A stretch of 64,000 nt of DNA from Bordetella parapertussis (GTDB taxonomy: Bacteria > Pseudomonadota > Gammaproteobacteria > Burkholderiales > Burkholderiaceae_A). The position numbers were made by a program, and so were the translations under genes. The stretch covers positions 1-64,000 of the forward strand of contig CAMAXF010000008.1 of NCBI GenBank assembly GCA_945862305.1. Direction: 5' to 3'. Each line of letters starts with the position of its first letter. Position 1 is the stretch's first letter. The notes under the pieces are model-generated. The model saw nothing but the letters and a program-made list of their open reading frames with translations. It did not search any database and was not told where the DNA came from. Positions 16,841 to 25,911 of this stretch are shown here, one piece after another.

Positions 16841-18121
16841 ATGCAGCTGTTTGCCTTTGGCCTCAACCACCAGTCCGCGCCCCTGTCGATTCGGGAACGG
16901 CTTGCCTTCCCCGGCGACGCGCTGCGGGAGAACCTGCATGCCTTGCGCGGCGTGCTCTCGGGCTCGGCACCCGAACAGGCCTTGGTCTCCACCTGCAACC
17001 GCACCGAGCTCTACCTGGCCACGCCTCGGCCAGAGGAAGCGCGCGAGCAGGCCCTGGCCTGGCTCGCCCAACGCTCCCAGGTGCAGCCCGGGGAATTGAT
17101 TCATCACCTCTACCAGCATGCAGAGCCCCAGGCCGTGCGGCATGTCTTTCGCGTGGCCAGTGGCCTGGACTCCATGGTGCTCGGTGAGCCGCAGATTCTC
17201 GGCCAGTTGAAACAAGCCGCCCGCGAGGCCCATGAGGCGGGCAGCCTGGGCGTGCACCTGCACCACCTCTTCCAACGCGCCTTCTCGGTGGCCAAGGAGG
17301 TGCGCACCACCACGGAGATTGGTGCCCACTCGGTCTCGATGGCGGCGGCCGGGGTGAAGCTCGCCCAGAAGATTTTTGGTGACCTCTCCAAGACCACCAT
17401 GTTGTTCATCGGCGCAGGCGAAATGATCGACCTCTGCCTGTCGCACTTCGGGGCCCAGCAGCCCCAGCGCATCATGGTGGCCAATCGAACCGTGGCCCGC
17501 GGCGAGGCCTTGGCCCGCAAATACGGGGGCCAGGCCATGGCCCTGTCGGGCCTGCCCGACCAGCTCCACCAGTTCGACATCGTGGTGAGTTGCACGGCCA
17601 GCACCCTGCCCATCCTCGGCATGGGCTCGATCGAGAGTGCCTTGAAGAAGCGCCGTCACCGGCCCATGTTCCTGGTGGACCTCGCGGTGCCACGCGACAT
17701 CGAGGCCGAGGTGGCCGATCTTGATGATGCATTCCTCTACACCGTGGATGACCTTGGTGGCCTGGTGCGCGAGGGCGTGGAGGCACGCCAGGGTGCCGTG
17801 GTGCATGCAGAGGCCATCATCGAGAACGGTGTGCGCACCTTCTTGCAATGGAAAGAAACCCGGGAACAGGTGCCGCTGATCAAGGCCCTCACGGGCCAGC
17901 TCGAAACCATTCAGGCCCAGGAGCTTGCCGCCGCCCAGCGCCGACTGGCCAAGGGTGAGCCGGCCGAGGCCGTGCTGCAGGGCCTGGCCCATGCCCTCTC
18001 GCAGAAACTGCTGCACGGCGCCTATGCGGGGCTCTCCAGCCCCGATGCCCAGGCGCGAGACGAGGCCGCCACCGTGGTGCGGCGGCTCTTTCAGCTCGAC
18101 CCCAACCACCCGAGCGAGTAG
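16841..18121 (+). CDS. hemA: Glutamyl-tRNA reductase
   Basis: 426 residues. It reduces glutamyl-tRNA to glutamate-1-semialdehyde with NADPH, the first committed step of the C5 haem pathway. The N-terminal catalytic domain has the nucleophilic Cys in STCNRTELY and the GEPQILGQ motif. The NADPH domain carries GAGEM, and a helical dimerisation domain forms the C-terminus. prfA follows after six bases and prmC after that, the widespread hemA-prfA-prmC operon. Confidence 0.97.
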   Translation: MQLFAFGLNHQSAPLSIRERLAFPGDALRENLHALRGVLSGSAPEQALVSTCNRTELYLATPRPEEAREQALAWLAQRSQVQPGELIHHLYQHAEPQAVRHVFRVASGLDSMVLGEPQILGQLKQAAREAHEAGSLGVHLHHLFQRAFSVAKEVRTTTEIGAHSVSMAAAGVKLAQKIFGDLSKTTMLFIGAGEMIDLCLSHFGAQQPQRIMVANRTVARGEALARKYGGQAMALSGLPDQLHQFDIVVSCTASTLPILGMGSIESALKKRRHRPMFLVDLAVPRDIEAEVADLDDAFLYTVDDLGGLVREGVEARQGAVVHAEAIIENGVRTFLQWKETREQVPLIKALTGQLETIQAQELAAAQRRLAKGEPAEAVLQGLAHALSQKLLHGAYAGLSSPDAQARDEAATVVRRLFQLDPNHPSE

Positions 18122-18127
18122 GCCCAC

Positions 18128-19210
18128 ATGATGAAGCCCAGCCTGCTGGCCAAGCTGCAGCAGATCCAGACTCGCTTTGCGCTGGTGGAGGCCGAGCTCT
18201 CCAACCCCGACCTGGCCAAGCGCATGGACGACTTTCGTCGACTCTCGAAGGAACGGGCGGACCTGGTCGAGGTGGTGGCCCAGTACGAGTCCTACCTGCA
18301 GCTCGAACAGGACCTGGAGGCCGCGCAGAGCTGGCTCTCTGACCCAGAGCTCAAGGCCTTCGCCCACGATGAGACCGGGCGGCTGCGCGAGGCCATGGTC
18401 CAGGCGGGCGACGACCTGCAGCGGCTGCTGCTGCCCAAGGATCCCAACGACGAGCGCGACATCATCCTGGAGATTCGGGCCGGCACCGGCGGCGATGAGT
18501 CCGCCCTGTTCGCCGGCGACCTGCTGCGCATGTACCTGCGGTATGCCGAGCGCAACCGCTGGCATACCGAGATGCTCTCGGCCAATGCCTCAGACCTCGG
18601 CGGCTATCGGGAGGTGATTGTTCGGCTCGCAGGCCAGCGGGTGTATTCGCGCATGAAATTTGAATCGGGTGGGCACCGCGTGCAGCGCGTGCCGGCCACT
18701 GAGACCCAGGGCCGCATCCACACCTCGGCCTGCACCGTGGCCGTGCTGCCCGAGGTCGATGAGGTGGGCGAGGTGAACTTCTCGCCCGATGAACTGCGCA
18801 TCGACGTCTTCCGGGCCAGTGGTGCGGGGGGCCAGCACGTGAACAAGACCGAGTCGGCCGTTCGCATCACACACCTGCCCACAGGCATCGTGGCCGAGTG
18901 CCAGGACGACCGCAGCCAGCACAAGAACAAAGAGAAGGCCATGAAGGTCCTGGCCGCCCGCGTGCGGGACCGCGAGGTGGCGGCACAGCAGGCCCAGGAG
19001 GCCTCGGCACGAAAGCTGATGATCGGCTCGGGGGATCGGTCTGAGCGCATCCGCACCTACAATTTCCCGCAGGGCCGCATCACCGACCACCGCATCAACC
19101 TCACGCTCTACAAGATCGACCAGATCATGGACGGGGACTTGGCCGAGCTCACCAATGCGCTGGTGGCCGAGCACCAGGCGGAGCTGCTCTCGAGCCTGGC
19201 CGACGACTAA
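18128..19210 (+). CDS. prfA: Peptide chain release factor 1
   Basis: 360 residues, the normal RF1 length. It terminates translation at UAA and UAG. The catalytic GGQ is in [18 protein letters not shown], and the domain order (coiled N-terminal domain, GGQ domain) is complete. Two ATGs in tandem start the frame. It lies between hemA and the methyltransferase that modifies its GGQ glutamine, PrmC. Confidence 0.97.
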   Translation: MMKPSLLAKLQQIQTRFALVEAELSNPDLAKRMDDFRRLSKERADLVEVVAQYESYLQLEQDLEAAQSWLSDPELKAFAHDETGRLREAMVQAGDDLQRLLLPKDPNDERDIILEIRAGTGGDESALFAGDLLRMYLRYAERNRWHTEMLSANASDLGGYREVIVRLAGQRVYSRMKFESGGHRVQRVPATETQGRIHTSACTVAVLPEVDEVGEVNFSPDELRIDVFRASGAGGQHVNKTESAVRITHLPTGIVAECQDDRSQHKNKEKAMKVLAARVRDREVAAQQAQEASARKLMIGSGDRSERIRTYNFPQGRITDHRINLTLYKIDQIMDGDLAELTNALVAEHQAELLSSLADD

Positions 19211-19224
19211 GGCTCGCGCCTCGC

Positions 19225-20064
19225 ATGGTCCTGCCCACCATGGCCCACCCCCTGCTGGCGTTGCCCACCCATGAGCAGTGGGCCCTGCTCGAGTGGGTCA
19301 CCGGCCGACCGCGCAGTTGGTTCCTGGCGCGCACACCACCAGATTGGTGGCCCAGCCTCTTGGCAGGCGAGCAGGCGCTTCTGATGCGACTTGCCGAGGC
19401 CCGTCGGGCTGGCAGGCCCTTGGCCCAGGTGCTCGGCTGGCGGGAGTTCTACGGCCGTCGATTCTGGGTCAACCCCGCGGTGCTGATTCCAAGGGCCGAG
19501 ACCGAGGGCCTGGTGGCCCAGGGGCTGGCCTGCCTCGGCACATTGCATGCGGGGGGCGGCAGAGTGCTCGACCTCGGCACGGGCTCGGGCTGCGTGGGCA
19601 TCAGCCTGGCACTCGAGGCGCCTGGCACGGTGGTGACCCTCACCGACCAATCACCGCACGCCCTCTCGGTGGCGCGGCTCAACGCCGCCTGCCTGGGGGC
19701 GCCAGTGCGCTGCTGTGTGGGTTCTTGGTTTGAGGCGCTGCCCACAGACGAGCGGTTCGACCTGATTGTGTCCAACCCCCCGTATGTGGCCAAGGATGAC
19801 CCCCACCTGCGCCAGGGAGACCTCCCCTACGAGCCCATGGCGGCCTTGGCAGGCCTGCGGCCAAACCCCACCGGGCTCGATGACCTCTCCGAGATTGTCT
19901 CGGGGGCACCGGCCCGGCTGAAACCCGATGGGTGGCTGGTGGTCGAACACGGCCATGACCAGCAGCAGGCGGTGATGGACCTCGCCCATGCTGGAGGCTT
20001 TGCCCGAGTGGAAGGGCTGGCAGACCTCGCAGGGGTGCCCAGACTGGTCCGGGCTCAACTATGA
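19225..20064 (+). CDS. prmC: Release factor glutamine methyltransferase
   Basis: 279 residues. PrmC uses SAM to methylate the GGQ glutamine of RF1 and RF2. The catalytic NPPY is seen as IVSNPPYVAKDD, the SAM motif is LDLGTGSGCVGI, and the helical N-terminal domain ends in the LGWREFYGRRF segment common to the family. It starts 14 bases after prfA; ATG 19240 is a possible alternative start. Confidence 0.94.
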   Translation: MVLPTMAHPLLALPTHEQWALLEWVTGRPRSWFLARTPPDWWPSLLAGEQALLMRLAEARRAGRPLAQVLGWREFYGRRFWVNPAVLIPRAETEGLVAQGLACLGTLHAGGGRVLDLGTGSGCVGISLALEAPGTVVTLTDQSPHALSVARLNAACLGAPVRCCVGSWFEALPTDERFDLIVSNPPYVAKDDPHLRQGDLPYEPMAALAGLRPNPTGLDDLSEIVSGAPARLKPDGWLVVEHGHDQQQAVMDLAHAGGFARVEGLADLAGVPRLVRAQL

Positions 20065-20094
20065 TGATGCTTTCAACGAAAGGAACTGTGCGAG

Positions 20095-20424
20095 ATGGAT
20101 GCTAAGGGCTTTGTGGAACAAACCGTCAATGACAACCCGGTGGTGCTCTTCATGAAGGGCTCTGCCCAGTTTCCGCAGTGTGGCTTCTCAGGGAAGGCGA
20201 TTTCCCTGCTCAAGAGTTGTGGCGTCACCCAAGTGGCCACAGTGAATGTGCTCGAGGATGAGTCGGTGCGCCAGGCCGTGAAGGAACATGCCAACTGGCC
20301 GACGATTCCTCAGCTCTATGTGAAGGGTGAGTTCATCGGTGGCAGCGACATCATGAACGAGATGTTTGAATCTGGAGAGCTGCAGCAGCTGCTCACCGAT
20401 GCTGGGGTGGTGACGAAGGCCTAA
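20095..20424 (+). CDS. grxD: Monothiol glutaredoxin Grx4
   Basis: 109 residues with the monothiol CGFS active site (PQCGFSGKA), the WPTIPQLYVKGEFIGG glutathione-binding segment and GGSDI. Grx4-type proteins carry and deliver [2Fe-2S] clusters, often with BolA partners; a BolA-family gene (ibaG) is elsewhere in the window. AAGGA precedes the ATG, and a TATGAT hexamer at 20060-20065 across the prmC stop could give it a promoter of its own. Confidence 0.94.
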   Translation: MDAKGFVEQTVNDNPVVLFMKGSAQFPQCGFSGKAISLLKSCGVTQVATVNVLEDESVRQAVKEHANWPTIPQLYVKGEFIGGSDIMNEMFESGELQQLLTDAGVVTKA

Positions 20425-20435
20425 CCAAAAAGGCT

Positions 20436-20511
20436 TGGTGCCGACTATCTGACTCGAACAGATGACCTACCGCTTACAAGGCGGTTGCTCTACCAACTGA
20501 GCTAAGTCGGC
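20436..20511 (-). tRNA. tRNA-Thr (anticodon TGT)
   Basis: A 76-base cloverleaf on the minus strand: acceptor GCCGACT/AGTCGGC, D arm GCTC...GAGC, anticodon stem ACCGC/GCGGT with loop CTTGTAA (anticodon TGT), T arm with GTTCGAGTC, discriminator A and an encoded CCA. It begins 23 bases after sspB on the same strand, so co-transcription with sspA-sspB is possible. A short T-rich stretch follows. Confidence 0.95.
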
Positions 20512-20534
20512 CCGACCACAACCTGAATTGTCGC

Positions 20535-20996
20535 TTATTTCACCCGGCGAAGGGTGGGACGGCCACTGGGCGAGGGCCCGCCCGCGGGCGGTGCAGGCGG
20601 CGAGGGAGGCTCGTCGTCTGCGTCACCCACGCTGCTCGGGGCCAAGGTCTCAGAAGACACTGACACCAGTTCTGCAGGCGGTTTGCTCACCTCGAAGGCC
20701 ATGCCATGGCCTGTTTCCTTGGCATAGATGGCCGTGACCTGCGCAATGGGCACCCAGATCTCTTCGGCCACACCAGAGAAGCGCGCCGTGAAGCTGACCT
20801 CGGTGTTGGTGAGCTGCAGCCGGTGGGTGGCCAGGGCGCTGATGTTGAGCACGATCTCGCCGTTGCGAACATGGGCCCGTGGCACGCGGGTGTGCTCGTC
20901 CACCGAGACGGCCAGGTAGGGCGTGAGGCCGTTGTCGGTGCACCACTCATAGAGGGCCCGAATGAGGTAAGGCTTGGTAGACGTCTGCTCTGACAT
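20535..20996 (-). CDS. sspB: ClpXP protease specificity-enhancing factor
   Basis: 153 residues. SspB delivers ssrA-tagged proteins from stalled ribosomes to ClpXP. The folded N-terminal 110 or so residues contain the conserved YLIRALYEWC and the ARFSGV segment. A flexible Pro/Ser/Gly-rich linker follows, ending in the basic LRRVK tail that binds ClpX. It is 21 bases after sspA, the usual sspA-sspB pair. Confidence 0.94.
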   Translation of the reverse strand: MSEQTSTKPYLIRALYEWCTDNGLTPYLAVSVDEHTRVPRAHVRNGEIVLNISALATHRLQLTNTEVSFTARFSGVAEEIWVPIAQVTAIYAKETGHGMAFEVSKPPAELVSVSSETLAPSSVGDADDEPPSPPAPPAGGPSPSGRPTLRRVK

Positions 20997-21017
20997 GCGA
21001 TGGGTTCGAACGCTGAA

Positions 21018-21617
21018 TCAGCGGCGCATGACCTTTTCAGACGGCGTGAGCGCCTCGAAGAAGGCCGGCCGCGCAAAGATGCGCTCGGCGTACTTGAGCA
21101 CGGGGGCAGCTGCCTTGGGCAGGTCGATGCCGTAGTGATCCAGGCGCCAGAGCAATGGCGCAAGCGCCACGTCGATCATCGAAAAGTCTTCGCCCATCAT
21201 GAACTTGGACTTCGCCACCACGGGGGCCAATTGCGAGAGACGATCGCGAACGGTGGCACGGGCTTTGTCCACCTTCTTGGCATCCTGGCGCTCGAGGGTG
21301 TCGACGTGAATGAAGACCTCGCGCTCAAAGTTGAGCAGCAGCAGGCGGGCCCGAGCCCGCTGGACCGGGTCGGCGGGCATGAGCTGGGGGTGGGGAAAGC
21401 GCTCGTCGATGTACTCGTTGATGATGTTGGACTCGTAGAGGATGAGGTCGCGCTCGACGAGGATGGGCACCTGCCCATAGGGGTTCATGACATTGATGTC
21501 TTCGGGCTTGTTGAAGAGGTCTACATCGCGGATCTCGAAATCCATGCCCTTCTCAAAGAGCACGAACCGACAGCGCTGGCTAAAGGGGCAGGTGGTGCCG
21601 GAGTAAAGAACCATCAT
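21018..21617 (-). CDS. sspA: Stringent starvation protein A (GST-fold)
   Basis: 199 residues with a glutathione-S-transferase fold: thioredoxin-like N-terminal domain (TCPFSQRCRFVL, then NPYGQVPILVERDLILYES) and helical C-terminal domain. SspA binds RNA polymerase and modulates transcription in stress; it has no clear GST activity. A strong GAGGAG lies eight bases before the first of two tandem ATGs. An intrinsic terminator separates it from petC. Confidence 0.93.
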   Translation of the reverse strand: MMVLYSGTTCPFSQRCRFVLFEKGMDFEIRDVDLFNKPEDINVMNPYGQVPILVERDLILYESNIINEYIDERFPHPQLMPADPVQRARARLLLLNFEREVFIHVDTLERQDAKKVDKARATVRDRLSQLAPVVAKSKFMMGEDFSMIDVALAPLLWRLDHYGIDLPKAAAPVLKYAERIFARPAFFEALTPSEKVMRR

Positions 21618-21631
21618 GTAGGAGTCTCCTC

Positions 21632-21667
21632 AAAAAAATTTGGGCAGACCCCCGAAGGGGCCCGCCC
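21632..21667 (-). terminator. Intrinsic terminator between petC and sspA
   Basis: On the minus strand an 11-pair stem (two G-U pairs) with a TTCG loop (hairpin 21642-21667) is followed by AAATTTTTTT. It ends transcription of petABC or attenuates read-through into sspA, whose ribosome binding site begins immediately after the T-run. Confidence 0.8.
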
Positions 21668-21699
21668 GTTGAATGTGGCCAAGCCGTTTGTCGCCGTGC

Positions 21700-22398
21700 T
21701 TACTTGATGTCTTTCCAGAACGCGGCATTCAGGCGCCAGGCAAAGACGAAGAAGAGGGCGAGGAAGAGCAACACCCAGACACCCACCTGTTTGCGGGTCT
21801 GGGCCACGGGTTCAGCCACCCAGACCAGGAAGCCGGTGAGGTCTGCCACCAGGTTGTCGTAATCCGATTTGGGCAGTGTCTTTTGCAATTCCCATAACAC
21901 GTGCGGCATGCCGACCGCCGGATACACCTTGTTATTCCAGCCCGTGGGGCGGGCAGTGTCTTCGTAGTACGTGCGCATGTAGGTGTAGATCCAGTCGCCA
22001 CCAGTGCCCGCGCCGGATGAACGCGAACGGGCCGTCAGCGAGAGGTCGGGCGGGGCCTTTCCGAACCATTCCTTGGCACCCTTGAGTGGCAGGGTGGTGA
22101 GGATGGGGTCTCCGAACTTGGCCTGGGTGAGCATGAGGTTGCCCTTGATCTGCTCTTCCGAGAGACCGAGGTCGCGCAGCTTGTTGTAGCGCACCTGCGA
22201 GATGCTGTGGCAGCCCAGGCAGTAATTCATGAAGACCTTGGCGCCATTTTGAAGGGCCGCCACATCGTTGACCTTGGTGACAGGGAAGGTGTCGAGCGCC
22301 ACCGAGGGGCCAGCGGCCAGGACAACTGGCGCGGACACCAGGCCGGACAAAGCCGTGGCCATCACGGCCAGTCGACGCAGAAAGTTGGAAGTGGTCAT
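21700..22398 (-). CDS. petC: Ubiquinol-cytochrome c reductase, cytochrome c1
   Basis: 232 residues. A signal peptide is followed by the haem motif CLGCH (NYCLGCHSIS), the Met axial-ligand region further on, and a C-terminal membrane anchor (VWVLLFLALFFVFAW). It passes electrons from the Rieske protein to soluble cytochrome c. The ATG at 22398 lies 20 bases after the petB stop; an in-frame TTG 24 bases further up would overlap petB and is less likely. Confidence 0.95.
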   Translation of the reverse strand: MTTSNFLRRLAVMATALSGLVSAPVVLAAGPSVALDTFPVTKVNDVAALQNGAKVFMNYCLGCHSISQVRYNKLRDLGLSEEQIKGNLMLTQAKFGDPILTTLPLKGAKEWFGKAPPDLSLTARSRSSGAGTGGDWIYTYMRTYYEDTARPTGWNNKVYPAVGMPHVLWELQKTLPKSDYDNLVADLTGFLVWVAEPVAQTRKQVGVWVLLFLALFFVFAWRLNAAFWKDIK

Positions 22399-22418
22399 GG
22401 TCGAGAGTCGCTCAAGAA

Positions 22419-23822
22419 TCAATGGGGCTGGAATACAACGCGCTCGGGCACCTGCTTGAACTCACCCAAGGGCGTCCAGAGCGGCATGAGCATGAAGAAG
22501 GCGAAGTAATAGATGGTGCCAAGCTGCGACACGATCTGGCCCACCGGGGTTGGTGGCAGCACGCCCAGGTAGCCGAGCACGAAGAAGTTCGCCACGAAGA
22601 TGCCGTAGAGCCACTTCTGCCAGCTCGGCCGATACCGAATGGACTTCACTGGGGATTTGTCGAGCCAGGGCAGGAAGAACATGATGATCACCGCGCCACC
22701 CATGACGGCCACGCCCCAGAACTTGGCATCGAGCAGACGAAAGAGAATGGCCAGAACCAGCATGGCGCCCACGCCGCCGAAGGCCACCAGGCTGCCCGGC
22801 TTGAAGCGCCAAAAGCCATAGGCACCGATGAGGGCCGCTGCCACGAAGACCCAGGTGAAGACATCGGTCACGGCCCGCAGCATGGAGTAATACGGCGTGA
22901 AGTACCAGACGGGCGCAATGTGTGGCGGCGTGACCAAGGGGTCGGCCGGAATGAAGTTGTTGTACTCCAGGAAATAGCCGCCCAATTCCGGCGCGAAAAA
23001 GACCACCGCGGCAAAGATGAAGGCAAAGCCCGCAAAGCCCACGATGTCGTGCACGGTGTAATAGGGATGGAAGGGAATGCCATCCAAGGGAATGCCGTTG
23101 GAATCCTTCTTGGCCTTGATCTCCACGCCATCGGGGTTGTTCGAGCCCACCTCGTGCAGCGCAATGATGTGGGCAGCCACGAGACCCACCAGCACCAAGG
23201 GCAGCGCAATCACGTGGAAGGCAAAGAAGCGGTTCAGGGTGGCGTCGCCCACCACAAAGTCACCACGCACCCAGACGGCGAGGTCGGGCCCGATGAGGGG
23301 AATGGCGGCGAACAGGTTCACGATGACCTGGGCACCCCAGTACGACATCTGACCCCAGGGAAGCAGGTAGCCAAAGAAGGCTTCCGCCATGAGGACCAAG
23401 AAGATGAGGCAGCCGAAGATCCAGATGAGTTCGCGTGGCTCACGGTAGGAGCCGTACATGAGGCCGCGGAACATGTGCAGGAAGACCACGACAAAGAAGG
23501 CCGAGGCGCCGGTGGAGTGCATGTAGCGAATGAGCCAGCCAAAGGGCACCTCTCGCATGATGTATTCCACACTGGCAAAGGCCACTGGAATGCCGGCCGC
23601 ATTGAGGGAGGCGTCGGGCTTGTAGTGCATGACCAAAAAGATGCCGGTGACAATTTGAAGCACCAGCACAAGCATGGCCAGGCTGCCGAAGAAGTACCAG
23701 AAGTTGAAGTTCTTGGGCGCGTAGTACTCAGAGAGGTGCGTCTTGTAGAGGGAGATCAGGGGGAACCGGCGATCGACCCAGCCGAGTAAGCCCGTGGCCT
23801 GCACAACTTTTTCCGCTGCCAT
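22419..23822 (-). CDS. petB: Ubiquinol-cytochrome c reductase, cytochrome b
   Basis: 467 residues, a complete cytochrome b of the bc1 complex with about nine or more membrane helices. The four haem-ligand histidines fall in the second and fourth helices (RYMHSTGAS and FFAFHVIALP regions). The Qo-site PEW-type motif is not in the usual form: the sequence reads APVWYFTPYY. The protein oxidises ubiquinol and contributes to the proton gradient. It is the middle gene of petA-petB-petC. Confidence 0.95.
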   Translation of the reverse strand: MAAEKVVQATGLLGWVDRRFPLISLYKTHLSEYYAPKNFNFWYFFGSLAMLVLVLQIVTGIFLVMHYKPDASLNAAGIPVAFASVEYIMREVPFGWLIRYMHSTGASAFFVVVFLHMFRGLMYGSYREPRELIWIFGCLIFLVLMAEAFFGYLLPWGQMSYWGAQVIVNLFAAIPLIGPDLAVWVRGDFVVGDATLNRFFAFHVIALPLVLVGLVAAHIIALHEVGSNNPDGVEIKAKKDSNGIPLDGIPFHPYYTVHDIVGFAGFAFIFAAVVFFAPELGGYFLEYNNFIPADPLVTPPHIAPVWYFTPYYSMLRAVTDVFTWVFVAAALIGAYGFWRFKPGSLVAFGGVGAMLVLAILFRLLDAKFWGVAVMGGAVIIMFFLPWLDKSPVKSIRYRPSWQKWLYGIFVANFFVLGYLGVLPPTPVGQIVSQLGTIYYFAFFMLMPLWTPLGEFKQVPERVVFQPH

Positions 23823-23852
23823 GACAGATGTCCTTTGTTGAAAAATCTAAAT

Positions 23853-24524
23853 TTAAGCTTCGCCCTGCTCGTCTTTCCCGATGACCACACGGGAATCTGA
23901 GAGATACATGTGCCGGGGCACCTCGAGATTGTCTGGCGCGGGCTTGTTGGCAAACACGCGGCCGGAGATGTCGAAGGTGGAGCCGTGGCAGGGGCAGAAG
24001 AAGCCTGTTTTCCAGTCGGCCGAGATGCCAGAGGCCGAGCCACCCTCGAACTTGGGCACGGGCGAGCAGCCCAGGTGAGTGCAAATGCCCACCGTGATGA
24101 GGAACTCAGGCTTGATGGAGCGGTGCTCGTTTTTGGCGTAATCCGGAACGGGGTAATCCTTGCGATCGGAGTTTGGGTCGGCGAGCTGGCTCTCGGTGCC
24201 CTTCAGGCTGGCGAGCATCTCGGAGGTGCGACGAACGATCCAGACCGGTTTGCCACGCCATTCGACGATCTTCACGCCGCCGGGGGCGATGTCGGCGATG
24301 TCGACCTCGACGGGAGCGCCGGCCGACTTGGCCTTCTCAGACGGGGCCATCGAGATGAGGAAGGGCAGGCCAACGGCTGCACCCACCACACCACCCGCGG
24401 CACCGCAGGTGATCATCCAGTTGCGGCGGTTGGGCTCGGGCCCTTGCGGCATGGAGAAAGAGGCACCAGACGTGATCTCGGAAGCCAGGCCGAGTGGCGG
24501 CTTGGCGGCATTCTGCTCAGACAT
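23853..24524 (-). CDS. petA: Ubiquinol-cytochrome c reductase, Rieske iron-sulfur subunit
   Basis: 223 residues. The cluster motifs are CTHLGC and CPCHGS. The N-terminus has a twin-arginine-like NRRNWM followed by a hydrophobic helix, so it is a Tat substrate, and tatABC lies nearby. The start at 24524 has GAGGAG eight to nine bases upstream. First gene of the petABC operon. Confidence 0.96.
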   Translation of the reverse strand: MSEQNAAKPPLGLASEITSGASFSMPQGPEPNRRNWMITCGAAGGVVGAAVGLPFLISMAPSEKAKSAGAPVEVDIADIAPGGVKIVEWRGKPVWIVRRTSEMLASLKGTESQLADPNSDRKDYPVPDYAKNEHRSIKPEFLITVGICTHLGCSPVPKFEGGSASGISADWKTGFFCPCHGSTFDISGRVFANKPAPDNLEVPRHMYLSDSRVVIGKDEQGEA

Positions 24525-24589
24525 TCGAAAGACTCCTCGGCCCGGCCTTGGGCGACTTGGTTTCAAACTTCGATTCAAGGGAACCTCTT

Positions 24590-24595
24590 ATTTTA
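24590..24595 (-). promoter_or_regulatory. -10 box of petABC
   Basis: TAAAAT on the minus strand lies 65 bases upstream of the petA ATG, in the divergent petA-htrA region. The -35 is weak (TGGAAC with an 18-base spacer). Confidence 0.4.
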
Positions 24596-24622
24596 GCCCA
24601 ACCAAGCCCCTGGGTTCCAGCC

Positions 24623-24628
24623 ATAATG
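24623..24628 (+). promoter_or_regulatory. -10 box of the HtrA gene
   Basis: CATAAT ends nine bases before ATG 24638. The in-frame ATG at 24626 falls inside this box, so it would not be transcribed if the box is used. Confidence 0.4.
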
Positions 24629-24637
24629 CCTTTTCAC

Positions 24638-25837
24638 ATGATCAAACGTCTCTGGCTGCTCTTCGCGCAGGCCACCACCCTGGCCTTGGCGGTCCTGTTC
24701 GTCCTCAGCACGCTCAAGCCCCATTGGCTGCCCAGCCTCTCGGGCCTGGGCATGTCGGACCAGCAGGTGAGCCTGCGTGGCGACGCCTCCCAACCCGCCA
24801 GCGTGCTCCAGAGCGAGGCCACCCCGCCGGCCAGCAGCCTGCGGGAGGCGGCGGCCCGGGCCATGCCGGCGGTGGTCTATGTCTTCACCACCCAGCGCCA
24901 GGCCCAGGCCCCTCACCCCTTCCTGAATGACCCTTTGTTCCGGCGGTTCTTTGGGGACCAGTTCGGGGAGCCCCGGGGGCAAGGCCAGGAGCAGGTGGGC
25001 CTGGGCTCCGGCGTGATCGTCAGCCCCGAGGGCTATGTGCTCACCAACCACCATGTGATCGAGACGGCTGAACAGATTGAGGTGGCCCTGGCCGATGGCC
25101 GGCGCGCCCAGGCCCGTGTGGTGGGCACCGACCCCGAGACCGACCTGGCCGTGCTGCGCATTCGGCTCGACAACCTGCCCGTGATTCGCTTTGGCAAACC
25201 CGCGGAAATGCGGGTGGGCGACACCGTGCTGGCCATTGGAAACCCCTTCGGCGTGGGGCTGACCGTGACCCAGGGCATCGTGAGCGCTGTGGGCCGCAAA
25301 CAGTTGCGGCTCAGCACCTTCGAGAACTTCATTCAGACCGATGCCGCCATCAACCCCGGCAACTCTGGTGGTGCCTTGGTCGATGCCAATGGAAACCTCA
25401 TCGGCATCAACACGGCCATCTACTCCCGCTCAGGCGGCAGCATGGGCATTGGCTTTGCCATCTCGGCCGACATGGCCAAGGACGTCATGGAAAGCCTGAT
25501 CCGCTCTGGCCGAGTGAGCCGCGGTTTCATTGGGGTTGAGCTGCAGGATGTAAATGCCGACATCGCCGAGAGCTTCCAACTGCCCAGTGCCGAGGGCAGC
25601 ATCATTGCGGGTGTGGTGCGCGGTGGGCCTGCCGACCGGGGCGGCATGAAGGTGGGCGATGTGGTGGTGGGCGTGAATGCCGAGAAGGTGCGCAACCAGG
25701 CTGACCTGCTCTCGAATGTGGCCGCGATTGCGCCGGGCAACAAGGCCACCTTCAAGGTGATTCGCCAAGGCAAGCCCGCCGAGCTGGTGATCACCGTGGC
25801 CGAGCGGCCCGCACCGCGGATGCCACGACCGCAGTAA
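24638..25837 (+). CDS. HtrA/Deg family serine protease, membrane anchored
   Basis: 399 residues. An uncleaved hydrophobic segment (about 8-25) anchors it in the inner membrane. The trypsin-like domain has His in LTNHHVIE, Asp in ETDLAVLRI and Ser in NPGNSGGALVDA. One PDZ domain follows (about 285-375). A single PDZ and an N-terminal anchor resemble DegS more than DegP, but the regulatory role is not shown. I chose ATG 24638 over 24626 because related proteins start this way and the -10 box covers the earlier ATG. Divergent from petABC. Confidence 0.85.
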   Translation: MIKRLWLLFAQATTLALAVLFVLSTLKPHWLPSLSGLGMSDQQVSLRGDASQPASVLQSEATPPASSLREAAARAMPAVVYVFTTQRQAQAPHPFLNDPLFRRFFGDQFGEPRGQGQEQVGLGSGVIVSPEGYVLTNHHVIETAEQIEVALADGRRAQARVVGTDPETDLAVLRIRLDNLPVIRFGKPAEMRVGDTVLAIGNPFGVGLTVTQGIVSAVGRKQLRLSTFENFIQTDAAINPGNSGGALVDANGNLIGINTAIYSRSGGSMGIGFAISADMAKDVMESLIRSGRVSRGFIGVELQDVNADIAESFQLPSAEGSIIAGVVRGGPADRGGMKVGDVVVGVNAEKVRNQADLLSNVAAIAPGNKATFKVIRQGKPAELVITVAERPAPRMPRPQ

Positions 25838-25911
25838 GCCCATCCCTCAGTCACTCTTGGGGTGCGGGGCAGGCCCATCTCGTTCATAGAAGCCGCCAAA
25901 CAGCAAAACGT

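Noticed and set aside
16163..18565. 800-codon open frame on the minus strand
   Set aside because: It runs opposite three real genes (response regulator, hemA, prfA) and has the same low-complexity composition. It is a shadow of their codon bias.
22422..23789. 455-codon frame on the plus strand opposite petB
   Set aside because: His/Glu/Gly-rich antisense translation of a membrane protein gene; no domain recognisable.
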